Below, one piece after another: positions 47,965 to 54,133 of a stretch of DNA of 54,133 bases. Under the pieces are notes generated by a model, which was given only the letters and a program-made list of their open reading frames with translations, searched no databases and was not told the origin of the DNA. The position numbers and the translations under genes were made by a program. Where the stretch lies: assembly GCF_013044505.1 (NCBI RefSeq), contig NZ_JABERD010000049.1:1-54133 (forward strand). The letters run 5' to 3'. The stretch is from Streptomyces sp. S3(2020). GTDB taxonomy: Bacteria > Actinomycetota > Actinomycetes > Streptomycetales > Streptomycetaceae. Position 1 is the first letter of the stretch, and every line of letters starts with the position of its first letter.

Positions 47965-49161
47965 TCAGACCTCCAGGAGGGTGTCGAAGGCGGGCGGCAG
48001 CCGCTTCCAGGCGTCGCGGCCCGCGGCGTACTCGGTGTCGGTGAGCAGGCAGTGCTCCAGCAGCCGTTCGAGGCCGTCGCGGTCCAGGGCGGGCGACGTG
48101 AACACCAGGTGCTGACAGCAGTCCCCGTGCTCGGGGTGCCAGTCCATCGCGGCGGCGGCGCGGCGCACCGGCGGCACCAACTCCCAGGCCGCGTCCGGCA
48201 GGGAGGCGAGCCAGGGGCCCGCGCTCTCCACGCACAGCGCCCCGCCGGCCGCGTCCCAGTGCAGCAGCACATCCGGTTTGTCGGCCAGCCAGAACCGGCC
48301 ACGGCTGCGGGCGGCCGCACAGGTGATGTCCTCCAGCGCCTCGTACAGCCGCTCCGGGTGGAAGGGACGGCACCGGTGCCAGACCAGCGTGGAGACACCG
48401 TGGGCGTCCGCCTCGGCGGGGAGGAGGGCGCAGGCGGGATGCTGGGCGGCGGCCGCGGCCTCCACGTCGAAGCCGGCGAGGGCGGCCGCCGCGAGGGGCG
48501 AGTGTGCGGATGCCCGCGCATCGGGCTGTGCGCCGGGCCGCACGTCCGCCGGGTCGGCGTGGCCGATCGGGACCTGGCGGGCCGTCGGATGCAGTTGCGC
48601 GAGCAGCTCGCGGTCCTCGTCGTCGGCCGCCTCCGAGTCGGCCACGGCGAGGACGGGGGCGTACTCCAGCTGGCGGGCGAAGGTGTCGGCGACCGTGCGC
48701 TGGTCGGTGGCGGCCGCGGCGAGGCCGCGCTCGGCGAGGTCGTCGCCGTTGCCCAGGTACGGCAGGACCAGCGCCGGGTCGACGGCGGTGACGACGCCGG
48801 TGACGGTGAGCCCGCCGGCCGTGACGACCTCGGCCATGGCCTTGGGCTCCACCGAGTCCCACAGCTCGACGACCGCGAGCCGCGTGAAACCGTCGTCGGC
48901 CAGTCGGAGCAGCTCGGGCACCAGGTCTTCGCGCAGCGCACAGCACGCGCAGTCGTTGACCAGGGGCGCCTCCCCCGCGGCGAGGATCCCGGAGACGTCG
49001 CGGATGGTCCGTACGACCGTGCCCGCCGCGGCCGTCGCCAGGTCGTGGTGGAGGACGACGCTGCCCGGCACGTCGGCGAGCAGCCGCTCGACGGCCGCCT
49101 TGCGGGCGTCGGCGTGCAGCCCGCCGACGATCACGACGGAGAGCCCCGAGGACGATGTCAC
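47965..49161 (-). CDS. COG0523/CobW-like protein with degenerate GTPase motifs
   Basis: The 398-aa protein lies in the zinc-starvation operon and resembles COG0523 metallochaperones (ZigA/YeiR type). The CXCC metal motif is kept (NDCACCALRED). But the P-loop reads VVIVGGLHADARKAAVERLL without the GKT/S of the family; the switch II region ETTGxxxP reads VVELWDSVEPK; and no NKxD is visible where ADSEAADDEDRE stands. So metal binding may remain while GTP binding is doubtful. The C-terminal domain (FHPERLYEALEDI; GDCCQHLVFT) is otherwise normal. GTG 49161 follows rpmE2 by 4 nt. Confidence 0.85.
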   Translation of the reverse strand: MTSSSGLSVVIVGGLHADARKAAVERLLADVPGSVVLHHDLATAAAGTVVRTIRDVSGILAAGEAPLVNDCACCALREDLVPELLRLADDGFTRLAVVELWDSVEPKAMAEVVTAGGLTVTGVVTAVDPALVLPYLGNGDDLAERGLAAAATDQRTVADTFARQLEYAPVLAVADSEAADDEDRELLAQLHPTARQVPIGHADPADVRPGAQPDARASAHSPLAAAALAGFDVEAAAAAQHPACALLPAEADAHGVSTLVWHRCRPFHPERLYEALEDITCAAARSRGRFWLADKPDVLLHWDAAGGALCVESAGPWLASLPDAAWELVPPVRRAAAAMDWHPEHGDCCQHLVFTSPALDRDGLERLLEHCLLTDTEYAAGRDAWKRLPPAFDTLLEV

Positions 49162-49165
49162 GGGG

Positions 49166-49414
49166 TCAGCCCTTCTTTCCGTACCGGCGCTCGAAGCGCT
49201 CCACGCGTCCGGCGGTGTCCAGCACGCGCGCGGTGCCGGTGTAGAAGGGATGGCTGACGTTCGAGATCTCGACGTCGACGACCGGGTAGGTGTGGCCGTC
49301 CTCCCAGTCGATCGTCTTCTCGCTCGTCATCGTCGAGCGGGTCAGGAAGGCGTAGTCCGCCGCGCGGTCGCGGAAGACGACCGGGCCGTAGGACGGGTGG
49401 ATTCCGTTGCGCAT
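49166..49414 (-). CDS. rpmE2: 50S ribosomal protein bL31 type B (zinc-free)
   Basis: The 82-aa type B bL31 (MRNGIHPSYGPVVFRDRAADYAFLTRST, in part) has no CxxC zinc site. Type B proteins replace the zinc-bound bL31 under zinc limitation. HPFYTGTARVLDTAGRVERFERRYG closes the chain. It follows rpmG by 8 nt and precedes the cobW-like gene by 4 nt. Confidence 0.95.
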   Translation of the reverse strand: MRNGIHPSYGPVVFRDRAADYAFLTRSTMTSEKTIDWEDGHTYPVVDVEISNVSHPFYTGTARVLDTAGRVERFERRYGKKG

Positions 49415-49422
49415 GGCGGTGG

Positions 49423-49587
49423 TCAGCGCTCCTCTCGGAAGTCGACGTGCCGACGGACGACCGGGTCGAACTTGCGGAGCGTCATACGGTCCGGGTCGTT
49501 GCGGCGGTTCTTGCGGGTGACGTAGGTGAAGCCGGTCCCCGCCGTGGAGCGGAGCTTGATGACCGGGCGGAGTTCGTTGCGTGCCAT
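49423..49587 (-). CDS. rpmG: 50S ribosomal protein bL33 (zinc-free)
   Basis: The 54-aa protein MARNELRPVIKLRSTAGTGF continues TYVTRKNRRNDPDRMTLRKF and ends VDFREER. It has no Cys, so it is the zinc-independent bL33. It is first in the minus-strand operon, 14 nt from the Zur box. The start ATG 49587 leaves only a short leader. Confidence 0.95.
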   Translation of the reverse strand: MARNELRPVIKLRSTAGTGFTYVTRKNRRNDPDRMTLRKFDPVVRRHVDFREER

Positions 49588-49600
49588 GCTGGTATCTTAC

Positions 49601-49621
49601 TGAAAATGAATTCCATTTACA
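49601..49621. promoter_or_regulatory. Zur box between divergent ribosomal protein operons
   Basis: TGAAAATG (49601) and CATTTACA (ending 49621) form an imperfect dyad in the form of Streptomyces Zur operators. It lies in the 62-nt gap between rpmG (minus) and rpmB (plus), so one Zur site can repress both operons when zinc is ample. Confidence 0.88.
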
Positions 49622-49649
49622 CAACTGCTTCGAGAGAGGTGCGTCACCC

Positions 49650-49886
49650 GTGTCCGCCCACTGCATGCTGACCGGCGCCCGTCCCGGCTTCGGCAACCGC
49701 ATCTCCCACTCCCACCGGCGCACTTCGCGCCGCTTCGACCCCAACATCCAGTCCAAGCGCTACTGGCTGCCCAGCGAGGGCCGGCACGTCCGGCTGCGGT
49801 TGAGCACGAAGGGGATCAAGACCGTCGACGTCATCGGCGTCGAGGCGGCCGTCGCCCGCATCCGCGCCCGGGGAGTGAAGGTCTGA
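49650..49886 (+). CDS. rpmB: 50S ribosomal protein bL28 (zinc-free)
   Basis: The 78-aa protein has SAHCMLTGARPGFGNRISHS and IKTVDVIGVEAAVARIRA. Only one Cys (position 5) remains, so the CxxC pair is lost. It is expressed from the Zur-controlled divergent promoter. GTG 49650 has GAGAGG about 11 nt upstream. Its TGA overlaps the next ATG by one base. Confidence 0.93.
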   Translation: MSAHCMLTGARPGFGNRISHSHRRTSRRFDPNIQSKRYWLPSEGRHVRLRLSTKGIKTVDVIGVEAAVARIRARGVKV

Positions 49887-50191
49887 TGGCCAAGAAGAGC
49901 AAGATCGCGAAGAACGGGAAGCGGCAGGAGATCGTCGCCCGGTACGCCGGGCGCCGCGCCGAGCTGAAGGAGATCATCCGGCGCCCGTCCTCGACGGATG
50001 CCGAACGGATCGCCGCCCGGCAGGAGTTGGACCGGCAGCCACGGGACGCCAGCGCCACGCGCGTGCGCAACCGGGACCAGGTGGACGGGCGGCCGCGCGG
50101 CTACTTCCGCGCCTTCGGCCTCTCCCGCGTCGGCCTCCGGGAGCAGGCGCACGCCGGGTACCTTCCGGGGGTTCGTAAGTCCTCCTGGTAG
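49886..50191 (+). CDS. rpsN: 30S ribosomal protein uS14 (zinc-free, long form)
   Basis: The 101-aa protein has the long, Cys-free uS14 form: MAKKSKIAKNGKRQEIVARY, RRPSSTDAERIAARQELDRQPRDASATRVRNR and GYFRAFGLSRVGLREQAHAG (in parts). The short zinc form has CxxC-x-CxxC. It follows rpmB in the Zur-regulated operon. Confidence 0.95.
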   Translation: MAKKSKIAKNGKRQEIVARYAGRRAELKEIIRRPSSTDAERIAARQELDRQPRDASATRVRNRDQVDGRPRGYFRAFGLSRVGLREQAHAGYLPGVRKSSW

Positions 50192-50235
50192 CTTGCTGCG
50201 GTCGTTGCGTCGACCGCTACAGCTAGGAGCCTCCA

Positions 50236-50769
50236 GTGACTTCGGCGATCTTCTCGCGCACCACGTCCCACCGGCGGATGCGGGTCGCGGCGGCGGCCGT
50301 GTCCCTGGCGGGCGTGCTCGCGCTGACCGCGTGCAGCGGGGACGGCGACTCCGACGACTCCTCGTCGCCGAGCACCGGTACATCGTCGACGGCGACCGCG
50401 GACACGGGAGGCGGGACCGGCGGATCGGCCTCCTCGTCGGCTTCCGCCTCCGCGTCGGACGAGCTCGCGGGCAGCTGGCTCGCCACCACCAAGGGCAAGG
50501 CCGTCGTGCTGATGGTCAACGGCACGGAGGCCGGGCTCTTCGCAACCGGCGGGACCATCTGCAGCGGGACCGCGGGCGAGGAGGACGGCATGCGGATGAT
50601 CCGCCTCAAGTGCACGGACGGCAGCAAGGACCGACAGGCCGGAATGGTCGACTCCGTCAGCAAGAGCGGCCTCAAGGTGACGTGGGAGGGCGGTCTGGGC
50701 ACGGAGACGTACCAGAAGGCGGAGGGCGGCCAGCTGCCGTCCGGACTGCCGACGGCGAGCCTGGGCTGA
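50236..50769 (+). CDS. Hypothetical lipoprotein with Ser/Thr/Gly-rich linker
   Basis: The 177-aa protein has a lipoprotein signal (VSLAGVLALTAC, lipid Cys about 33), a disordered linker (about 34-76, DSSSPSTGTSSTATADT) and a compact C-terminal domain of about 100 residues (ELAGSWLATTKGKAVVLMVNGTEAGLF; two Cys, in TICSG and KCTDG). No family is recognised. It follows the rpsN gene by 44 nt with no terminator seen, so some readthrough is possible. GTG 50236 is the start. Confidence 0.7.
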   Translation: MTSAIFSRTTSHRRMRVAAAAVSLAGVLALTACSGDGDSDDSSSPSTGTSSTATADTGGGTGGSASSSASASASDELAGSWLATTKGKAVVLMVNGTEAGLFATGGTICSGTAGEEDGMRMIRLKCTDGSKDRQAGMVDSVSKSGLKVTWEGGLGTETYQKAEGGQLPSGLPTASLG

Positions 50770-50849
50770 TCCTCGTCACGGATCCCCCGCTTCGTGCGTG
50801 ATGATCCACGCACGCGTACACCCAGCACCTGAGCACCCAAGGACACCTC

Positions 50850-51377
50850 ATGCGCGCCCTCCCCCTCGCCGCCGCCGTCCTCACCGCGGCCCTGACGCTG
50901 ACCGCCTGCTCCTCCGACGACAGCGGAGACACCAAGGACAAGGCCGCCACGAGCAGCGCCAAGGGCGACACCGCCTGCGCGATCGGCGCGATGACGGTGC
51001 GGGTCGGGCCCGCCAACGCCGCGCCCGCCGCCGGCGACACCGGCAACGTGCCCGTCACGATCACCAACGGCAGCGGCGCCAAGTGCACCCTCGACGGCCT
51101 GCCCTCCGTCACCCTCGGCACGGTCGCCGTCGAGCCGGACCCGTCCGCCAAGGCCACGAGGACGACGCTCGCCAAGGGCGCCGAGACCTCCTTCACGCTC
51201 ACCTACGTCATGGGCGAGGCCGGCGGCGACAGCCTCGCCGTGACGGAGGGCAGGTTCAGCCTGCCCGGGTCCTCCGACACACACGACTTCACGTGGTCGT
51301 ACGGCGATGTCGCCGTGCGGAGCGACGGGAAAACACCGGACGCCTCGGTGAGCGGGTTCCAGACGTCCGGCGACTAG
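50850..51377 (+). CDS. DUF4232-family lipoprotein
   Basis: The 175-aa protein has a signal with lipobox LTLTAC (Cys20) followed by a short linker and a DUF4232 beta-sandwich: ITNGSGAKCTLDGLPSVTL, then TSFTLTYVMGEAG. Function of DUF4232 is not known; it is widespread in actinobacterial cell-surface proteins. AAGGA lies 8 nt before ATG 50850. Convergent with the DUF2786 gene, 4 nt apart. Confidence 0.85.
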   Translation: MRALPLAAAVLTAALTLTACSSDDSGDTKDKAATSSAKGDTACAIGAMTVRVGPANAAPAAGDTGNVPVTITNGSGAKCTLDGLPSVTLGTVAVEPDPSAKATRTTLAKGAETSFTLTYVMGEAGGDSLAVTEGRFSLPGSSDTHDFTWSYGDVAVRSDGKTPDASVSGFQTSGD

Positions 51378-51381
51378 GCGA

Positions 51382-52563
51382 CTAGCCGAGTCGCCGTCGG
51401 GACCTCACCTGCGCCCGGTCCGCCGCCTCCGAGCCCTCGACCCAGCCCGCCTCGTCGCTGACGCCGCGCAGCCGGGTCGTGGTCGTCTCGGGGAACATCC
51501 GGTCGAGGCGGCCGGTGACCGCGACCTCGCGGGTGGCGAGGACCGGGAGCAGGTCGTCGCTCACCTGGGTCTCGGCCGCGGCCCGCAGGCGGACTCCCAC
51601 GCGGTGGGCGTAGGCCGCGAGGAAGGACTGCCGGAAGGTCTTGGTCCGCTTCCGGCCGCCCGCCCGCTGGGCCGCCTCCGCCCCGGCCATCGCCGTCGTG
51701 GCCTGGACGAGCAGGGAGGTGTAGAGCAGTTCCACCACCTCCAGATCGGGTTCGAAGCCGACGACCGTGGAGAAGGCGAGCGGTTCGTTCCACACCGCCC
51801 GGCAGTGGTTCGCCGTCGCCACCGCGTCCAGCAGCACCGCCTTGGCCTGCTCGTACGGCGGTTCGACCCCGATCCGGCAGGCGCCGGGGGTGTCGTGCGT
51901 GGGCGCCCGCGCGTCCAGGAGCGCCTCGTCGACGCTGTGCCGGGCCATCAGCTCCTGCGCCTTGGCACTGAGCGCCTCCGCCTCCTCCGGGTAGTCCGTC
52001 CCCTCGGCCTTCGCGAGCAGCGCGCGGATGCGGGTGAGCATGCGGGACTCGGGGTGCGCCGTGCGGCCGGCCGGCTCGTCGAGGGGCTCCAGGGCGGGCA
52101 GGCGCAGCAGCAGCCGGTACAGCTCCAGCACCGCGGTGGCCCGGGAGAAACGGTCCTGTGGCGGGGCGTCGGCCGTCAGCTCTTCGAGCTGGGCCCGCCA
52201 GCGGGGACCGCGCGCACGGTCGTCGGGCGCCTGCGCGTGGATCAGCGCCGATGCCAGGCGTACGTGGACGTCGTCCAGCTCCCGTCGCACGATCCGTACG
52301 ACGTCGGCGGGCTGCCAGCCGCGCCGCCAGGCCGCCGCCACGAACTCCCTTCCCCGGCGCTCCAGTTCGGCGTCGGCCGTCCTGTCGGCGGCGAGGAGGG
52401 AGGCCGCGGTGTCGAGGGCGGAGTCGGCGTCCGTGTAGAGGGCCGCTTCGAAGGCGCGGTCGACGGTGCCGGGGGAACTGCCTCCGGGCGTGCTGTTGCC
52501 GGGCGTGCTGCCGCCGTGGGTGCTGCCTCTGCGGGTCCTGCCGCCGGGGGTGCTGCTGGTCAC
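51382..52563 (-). CDS. DUF2786 domain protein
   Basis: The 393-aa protein holds a DUF2786 domain (RIRALLAKAEGTDYPEEAEALSAKAQELMARHSVDEALL; key part AEALSAKAQELMARHS) in the middle and a later helical region (DTPGACRIGV to LRAAAETQV). DUF2786 is seen in phage and bacterial proteins of unknown role. The N-terminal 35 residues are a Gly/Ser/Thr/Pro repeat from a tandem 15-bp unit (GGSTPG). GTG 52563 is the start. It is divergent from LysE. Confidence 0.8.
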   Translation of the reverse strand: MTSSTPGGRTRRGSTHGGSTPGNSTPGGSSPGTVDRAFEAALYTDADSALDTAASLLAADRTADAELERRGREFVAAAWRRGWQPADVVRIVRRELDDVHVRLASALIHAQAPDDRARGPRWRAQLEELTADAPPQDRFSRATAVLELYRLLLRLPALEPLDEPAGRTAHPESRMLTRIRALLAKAEGTDYPEEAEALSAKAQELMARHSVDEALLDARAPTHDTPGACRIGVEPPYEQAKAVLLDAVATANHCRAVWNEPLAFSTVVGFEPDLEVVELLYTSLLVQATTAMAGAEAAQRAGGRKRTKTFRQSFLAAYAHRVGVRLRAAAETQVSDDLLPVLATREVAVTGRLDRMFPETTTTRLRGVSDEAGWVEGSEAADRAQVRSRRRLG

Positions 52564-52628
52564 GGGGCGATCGTCTCACTCTCCGAAAATCGGGTGCCGC
52601 CGCCCGTGCGGGCTTCGAGCATGGCCGC

Positions 52629-53255
52629 ATGGTGGACATGTCTCTCTACGCGGCCTTCCTCGTGGCCGCTTTCGCGCTCTGTGTGACTCCCGGCCCCGAC
52701 ATGATGTTCATCGTGGCGATGGGCGGACGGGGTGGCCCCGCGGCCGGGGTGATGGCGGCGTTCGGGGTGGCCTGTGCGATGTTCGTGCACACGGTGGCCG
52801 CGGCGCTCGGACTGTCGGCGCTGTTCCTGGCGCTGCCGACGCTGTATCACGTGCTGCGCTGGGCGGGCGCGGCCTATCTGCTGTACCTCGCGGTGAAGGC
52901 GTTCCGGGACCGTTCGCCGGTCGGCGAGGGGATCGTGACCGGGCCGGGCATGCGGCGGGCCTTCTGGCAGGGCGCCGTCACCAACCTCCTCAACCCCAAG
53001 GTGATCCTCTTCAACGTGGCGTTCCTGCCCCAGTTCGTGGCGCCCGAGAAGGGGCACGTGTGGGAGCAGTTCCTGGTGCTCGGGCTCACGATCACGGTCA
53101 TGGGCTTCGCGGTCGACGGTTCGATCGGACTGCTCTCCGGCAAGCTCTCCGCGCTGCTGCGGCGCAGTCGGCGGGTGGCGCGGGGGCTCAACATCTTCAG
53201 CGGGACGGTGTTCACGGGGCTGGCCGTGCGGTTGGTGGCCGTGTCGCCGAAGTAG
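52629..53255 (+). CDS. LysE-family amino-acid/metabolite exporter
   Basis: The 208-aa membrane protein has six helices and the LysE/RhtB block ALCVTPGPDMMFIVAMGGRGG, GAAYLLYLAVKAFRD and AVTNLLNPKVILFNVAFLPQF. It is an exporter of amino acids or similar metabolites; the substrate is not predictable. ATG 52629 is chosen; ATG 52638 (MSLYAAF) is possible and no strong ribosome site decides. It is divergent from the DUF2786 gene. Confidence 0.88.
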   Translation: MVDMSLYAAFLVAAFALCVTPGPDMMFIVAMGGRGGPAAGVMAAFGVACAMFVHTVAAALGLSALFLALPTLYHVLRWAGAAYLLYLAVKAFRDRSPVGEGIVTGPGMRRAFWQGAVTNLLNPKVILFNVAFLPQFVAPEKGHVWEQFLVLGLTITVMGFAVDGSIGLLSGKLSALLRRSRRVARGLNIFSGTVFTGLAVRLVAVSPK

Positions 53256-53262
53256 GGGCACG

Positions 53263-53304
53263 CGCGTGCGTGGGGGTGGGCGTGGGCGTGGAGCCACGCA
53301 CGCG
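53263..53304 (+). terminator. Hairpin after the LysE gene
   Basis: CGCGTGCGTGG (53263-53273) pairs with CCACGCACGCG (53294-53304) across a 20-nt GTGG-rich loop, starting 8 nt after the stop. No T-run follows. It also insulates the HTH/Clp_N promoter. Confidence 0.6.
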
Positions 53305-53318
53305 TGGAGGCATTTCAC

Positions 53319-53365
53319 TGTCAACTCTCGGTTGACACCTTGTGGGTGTCAACCTAACGTTGACA
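53319..53365 (+). promoter_or_regulatory. Twin-operator promoter of the HTH/Clp_N gene
   Basis: Two identical dyads TGTCAAC-N5-GTTGACA lie at 53319-53337 and 53347-53365, 28 bp apart. TTGACA (53332-53337) and TAACGT (53355-53360) are exactly 17 nt apart and form a strong promoter with its -35 in dyad 1 and its -10 in dyad 2. The ATG at 53368 is 7 nt after the -10, so the message is probably leaderless. Confidence 0.85.
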
Positions 53366-53367
53366 GT

Positions 53368-54093
53368 ATGACGACGAACCCCAACATCACGTCCTCCGTA
53401 CGCCTCGACGACCTCATCGCGGCCATCAAGAAGGTGCACGACCAGCCGCTCGACCAACTTGAGGACGCGGTGATCGCGGCTGACCACCTCGGTGACGTGG
53501 CCGACCATCTGATCGGCCACTTCGTGGACCAGGCCCGGCGCTCGGGCGCCTCCTGGACCGACATCGGCAGGAGCATGGGCGTCACACGGCAGGCCGCGCA
53601 GAAGCGGTTCGTGCCGAAGGAGAGCGCGGACCCAGGTGCCAACCAGGACTTCAGCCGCTTCACGCCGCGTGCCCGCAACACGGTGATGGCCGCGCACAAC
53701 GAGGCCGTCGCCGCCCGCAACGCCGAGGGCCGCCCCGAACACCTGGTCCTCGGCCTGCTGGCCGAACCGGACGCCCTGGCCGCCAAGGCGATCACCGCAC
53801 AGGGCGTCCTCCTCGACTCCGTACGCCAGGCCGCCACCGCCGCACTGCCGCCGGCCGCCGAGGACGCCCCGGAGCTCGTCCCCTACGGCTCGGACGCCAA
53901 GAAGATCCTGGAACTCACCTTCCGCGAGGCCCTCCGCCTGGGCCACAACTACGTCGGCACCGAACACATCCTGCTGGCCGTGCTGGAGTTCGAGAACGGC
54001 GAGGGCGTGCTGTCGGGACTGGGCATCACGAAGGAGGCGGCGGAGGAGAACGTGACGGCGGCGTTGGCGGAGATCCAGGGCAAGCAGGGCTGA
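53368..54093 (+). CDS. HTH protein with two Clp N-terminal motifs
   Basis: The 241-aa protein joins a small helix-turn-helix (about 52-75: GASWTDIGRSMGVTRQAAQKRF) to two Clp_N repeats, about 91-145 (FTPRARNTVMAAHNEAVAARN, then HLVLGLLAEP) and 170-230 (ILELTFREALRLGHNYVGTEHILLAV). There is no AAA module, so it is not a ClpC. Clp_N domains bind adaptors and substrates in ClpA/C. This looks like a DNA-binding protein with a Clp-substrate sensor. The twin dyads that cover its promoter suggest autorepression. A small ClpC-interacting adaptor is the alternative. Confidence 0.85.
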   Translation: MTTNPNITSSVRLDDLIAAIKKVHDQPLDQLEDAVIAADHLGDVADHLIGHFVDQARRSGASWTDIGRSMGVTRQAAQKRFVPKESADPGANQDFSRFTPRARNTVMAAHNEAVAARNAEGRPEHLVLGLLAEPDALAAKAITAQGVLLDSVRQAATAALPPAAEDAPELVPYGSDAKKILELTFREALRLGHNYVGTEHILLAVLEFENGEGVLSGLGITKEAAEENVTAALAEIQGKQG

Positions 54094-54133
54094 TCCCCTG
54101 GACGTATCCCGTGGACGTGGGCGTGGACGGGGG

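Noticed and set aside
53368..54093. ClpC/ClpB chaperone fragment
   Set aside because: The protein is complete, starts with an HTH and ends after the second Clp_N repeat; there is no truncated Walker motif after it.

Overview
The window is high-GC actinobacterial chromosome, almost certainly Streptomyces. Codon third positions are nearly all G or C, GTG starts are frequent, genes overlap as GTGA/ATGA, and families such as DUF397, DUF5753-type XRE regulators and TipA are present. From memory, gene order follows the conserved core around SCO3379 to SCO343x of S. coelicolor; this was not checked against a database. No rRNA, tRNA, CRISPR array, insertion sequence or prophage is visible.

Layout. 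1-644: a truncated hypothetical gene whose left half is an inverted, degraded copy of its right half, most likely a contig-end artefact. 771-6196 (minus): a tightly overlapping cofactor operon of a DUF2520 protein, panC, nadB, nadC and coaX (CoA and NAD synthesis). 6358-11704: a PLP lyase, an ArsR-type regulator with a perfect palindrome upstream, a TmrB-like P-loop protein and a two-component system. 11823-15842: a MidA-type methyltransferase convergent with an orphan NuoD paralogue, then two bacterial-PH membrane proteins. 15996-20687: an acidic hypothetical protein, a membrane-tethered esterase and a DUF2156 membrane protein. 20774-24693: folate genes (folP, folB, folK, folE). 24814-31737 (minus): ftsH, hpt, tilS, a DUF2342 zinc protein and a PBP4-type carboxypeptidase. 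31817-36307: ppa, a ThrE exporter, DedA, YbjQ and a TipA homologue. 36441-39140: a CLC channel with glutamate decarboxylase. 39182-45240: a BNR lipoprotein, a PadR-controlled ABC exporter, a DinB protein and an aldehyde dehydrogenase. 45393-47409: a whiJ-type developmental cassette (XRE regulator, HATPase, DUF397). 47726-50191: a zinc-starvation locus of zinc-independent ribosomal proteins and a COG0523 protein around a Zur box. 50236-54093: two lipoproteins, DUF2786, a LysE exporter and an HTH/Clp_N protein behind a twin-operator promoter.

The most interesting points are the HTH/Clp_N gene with two identical dyads on its -35 and -10; the near-identical 30-31 bp elements that precede both the HATPase and DUF397 genes of the whiJ-type cassette; the COG0523 protein that keeps CXCC but has lost the usual GTPase motifs; a palindrome (CACGCGCGCGTG core) iterated inside coding sequences; and the loopless 518-bp palindrome at the left edge.
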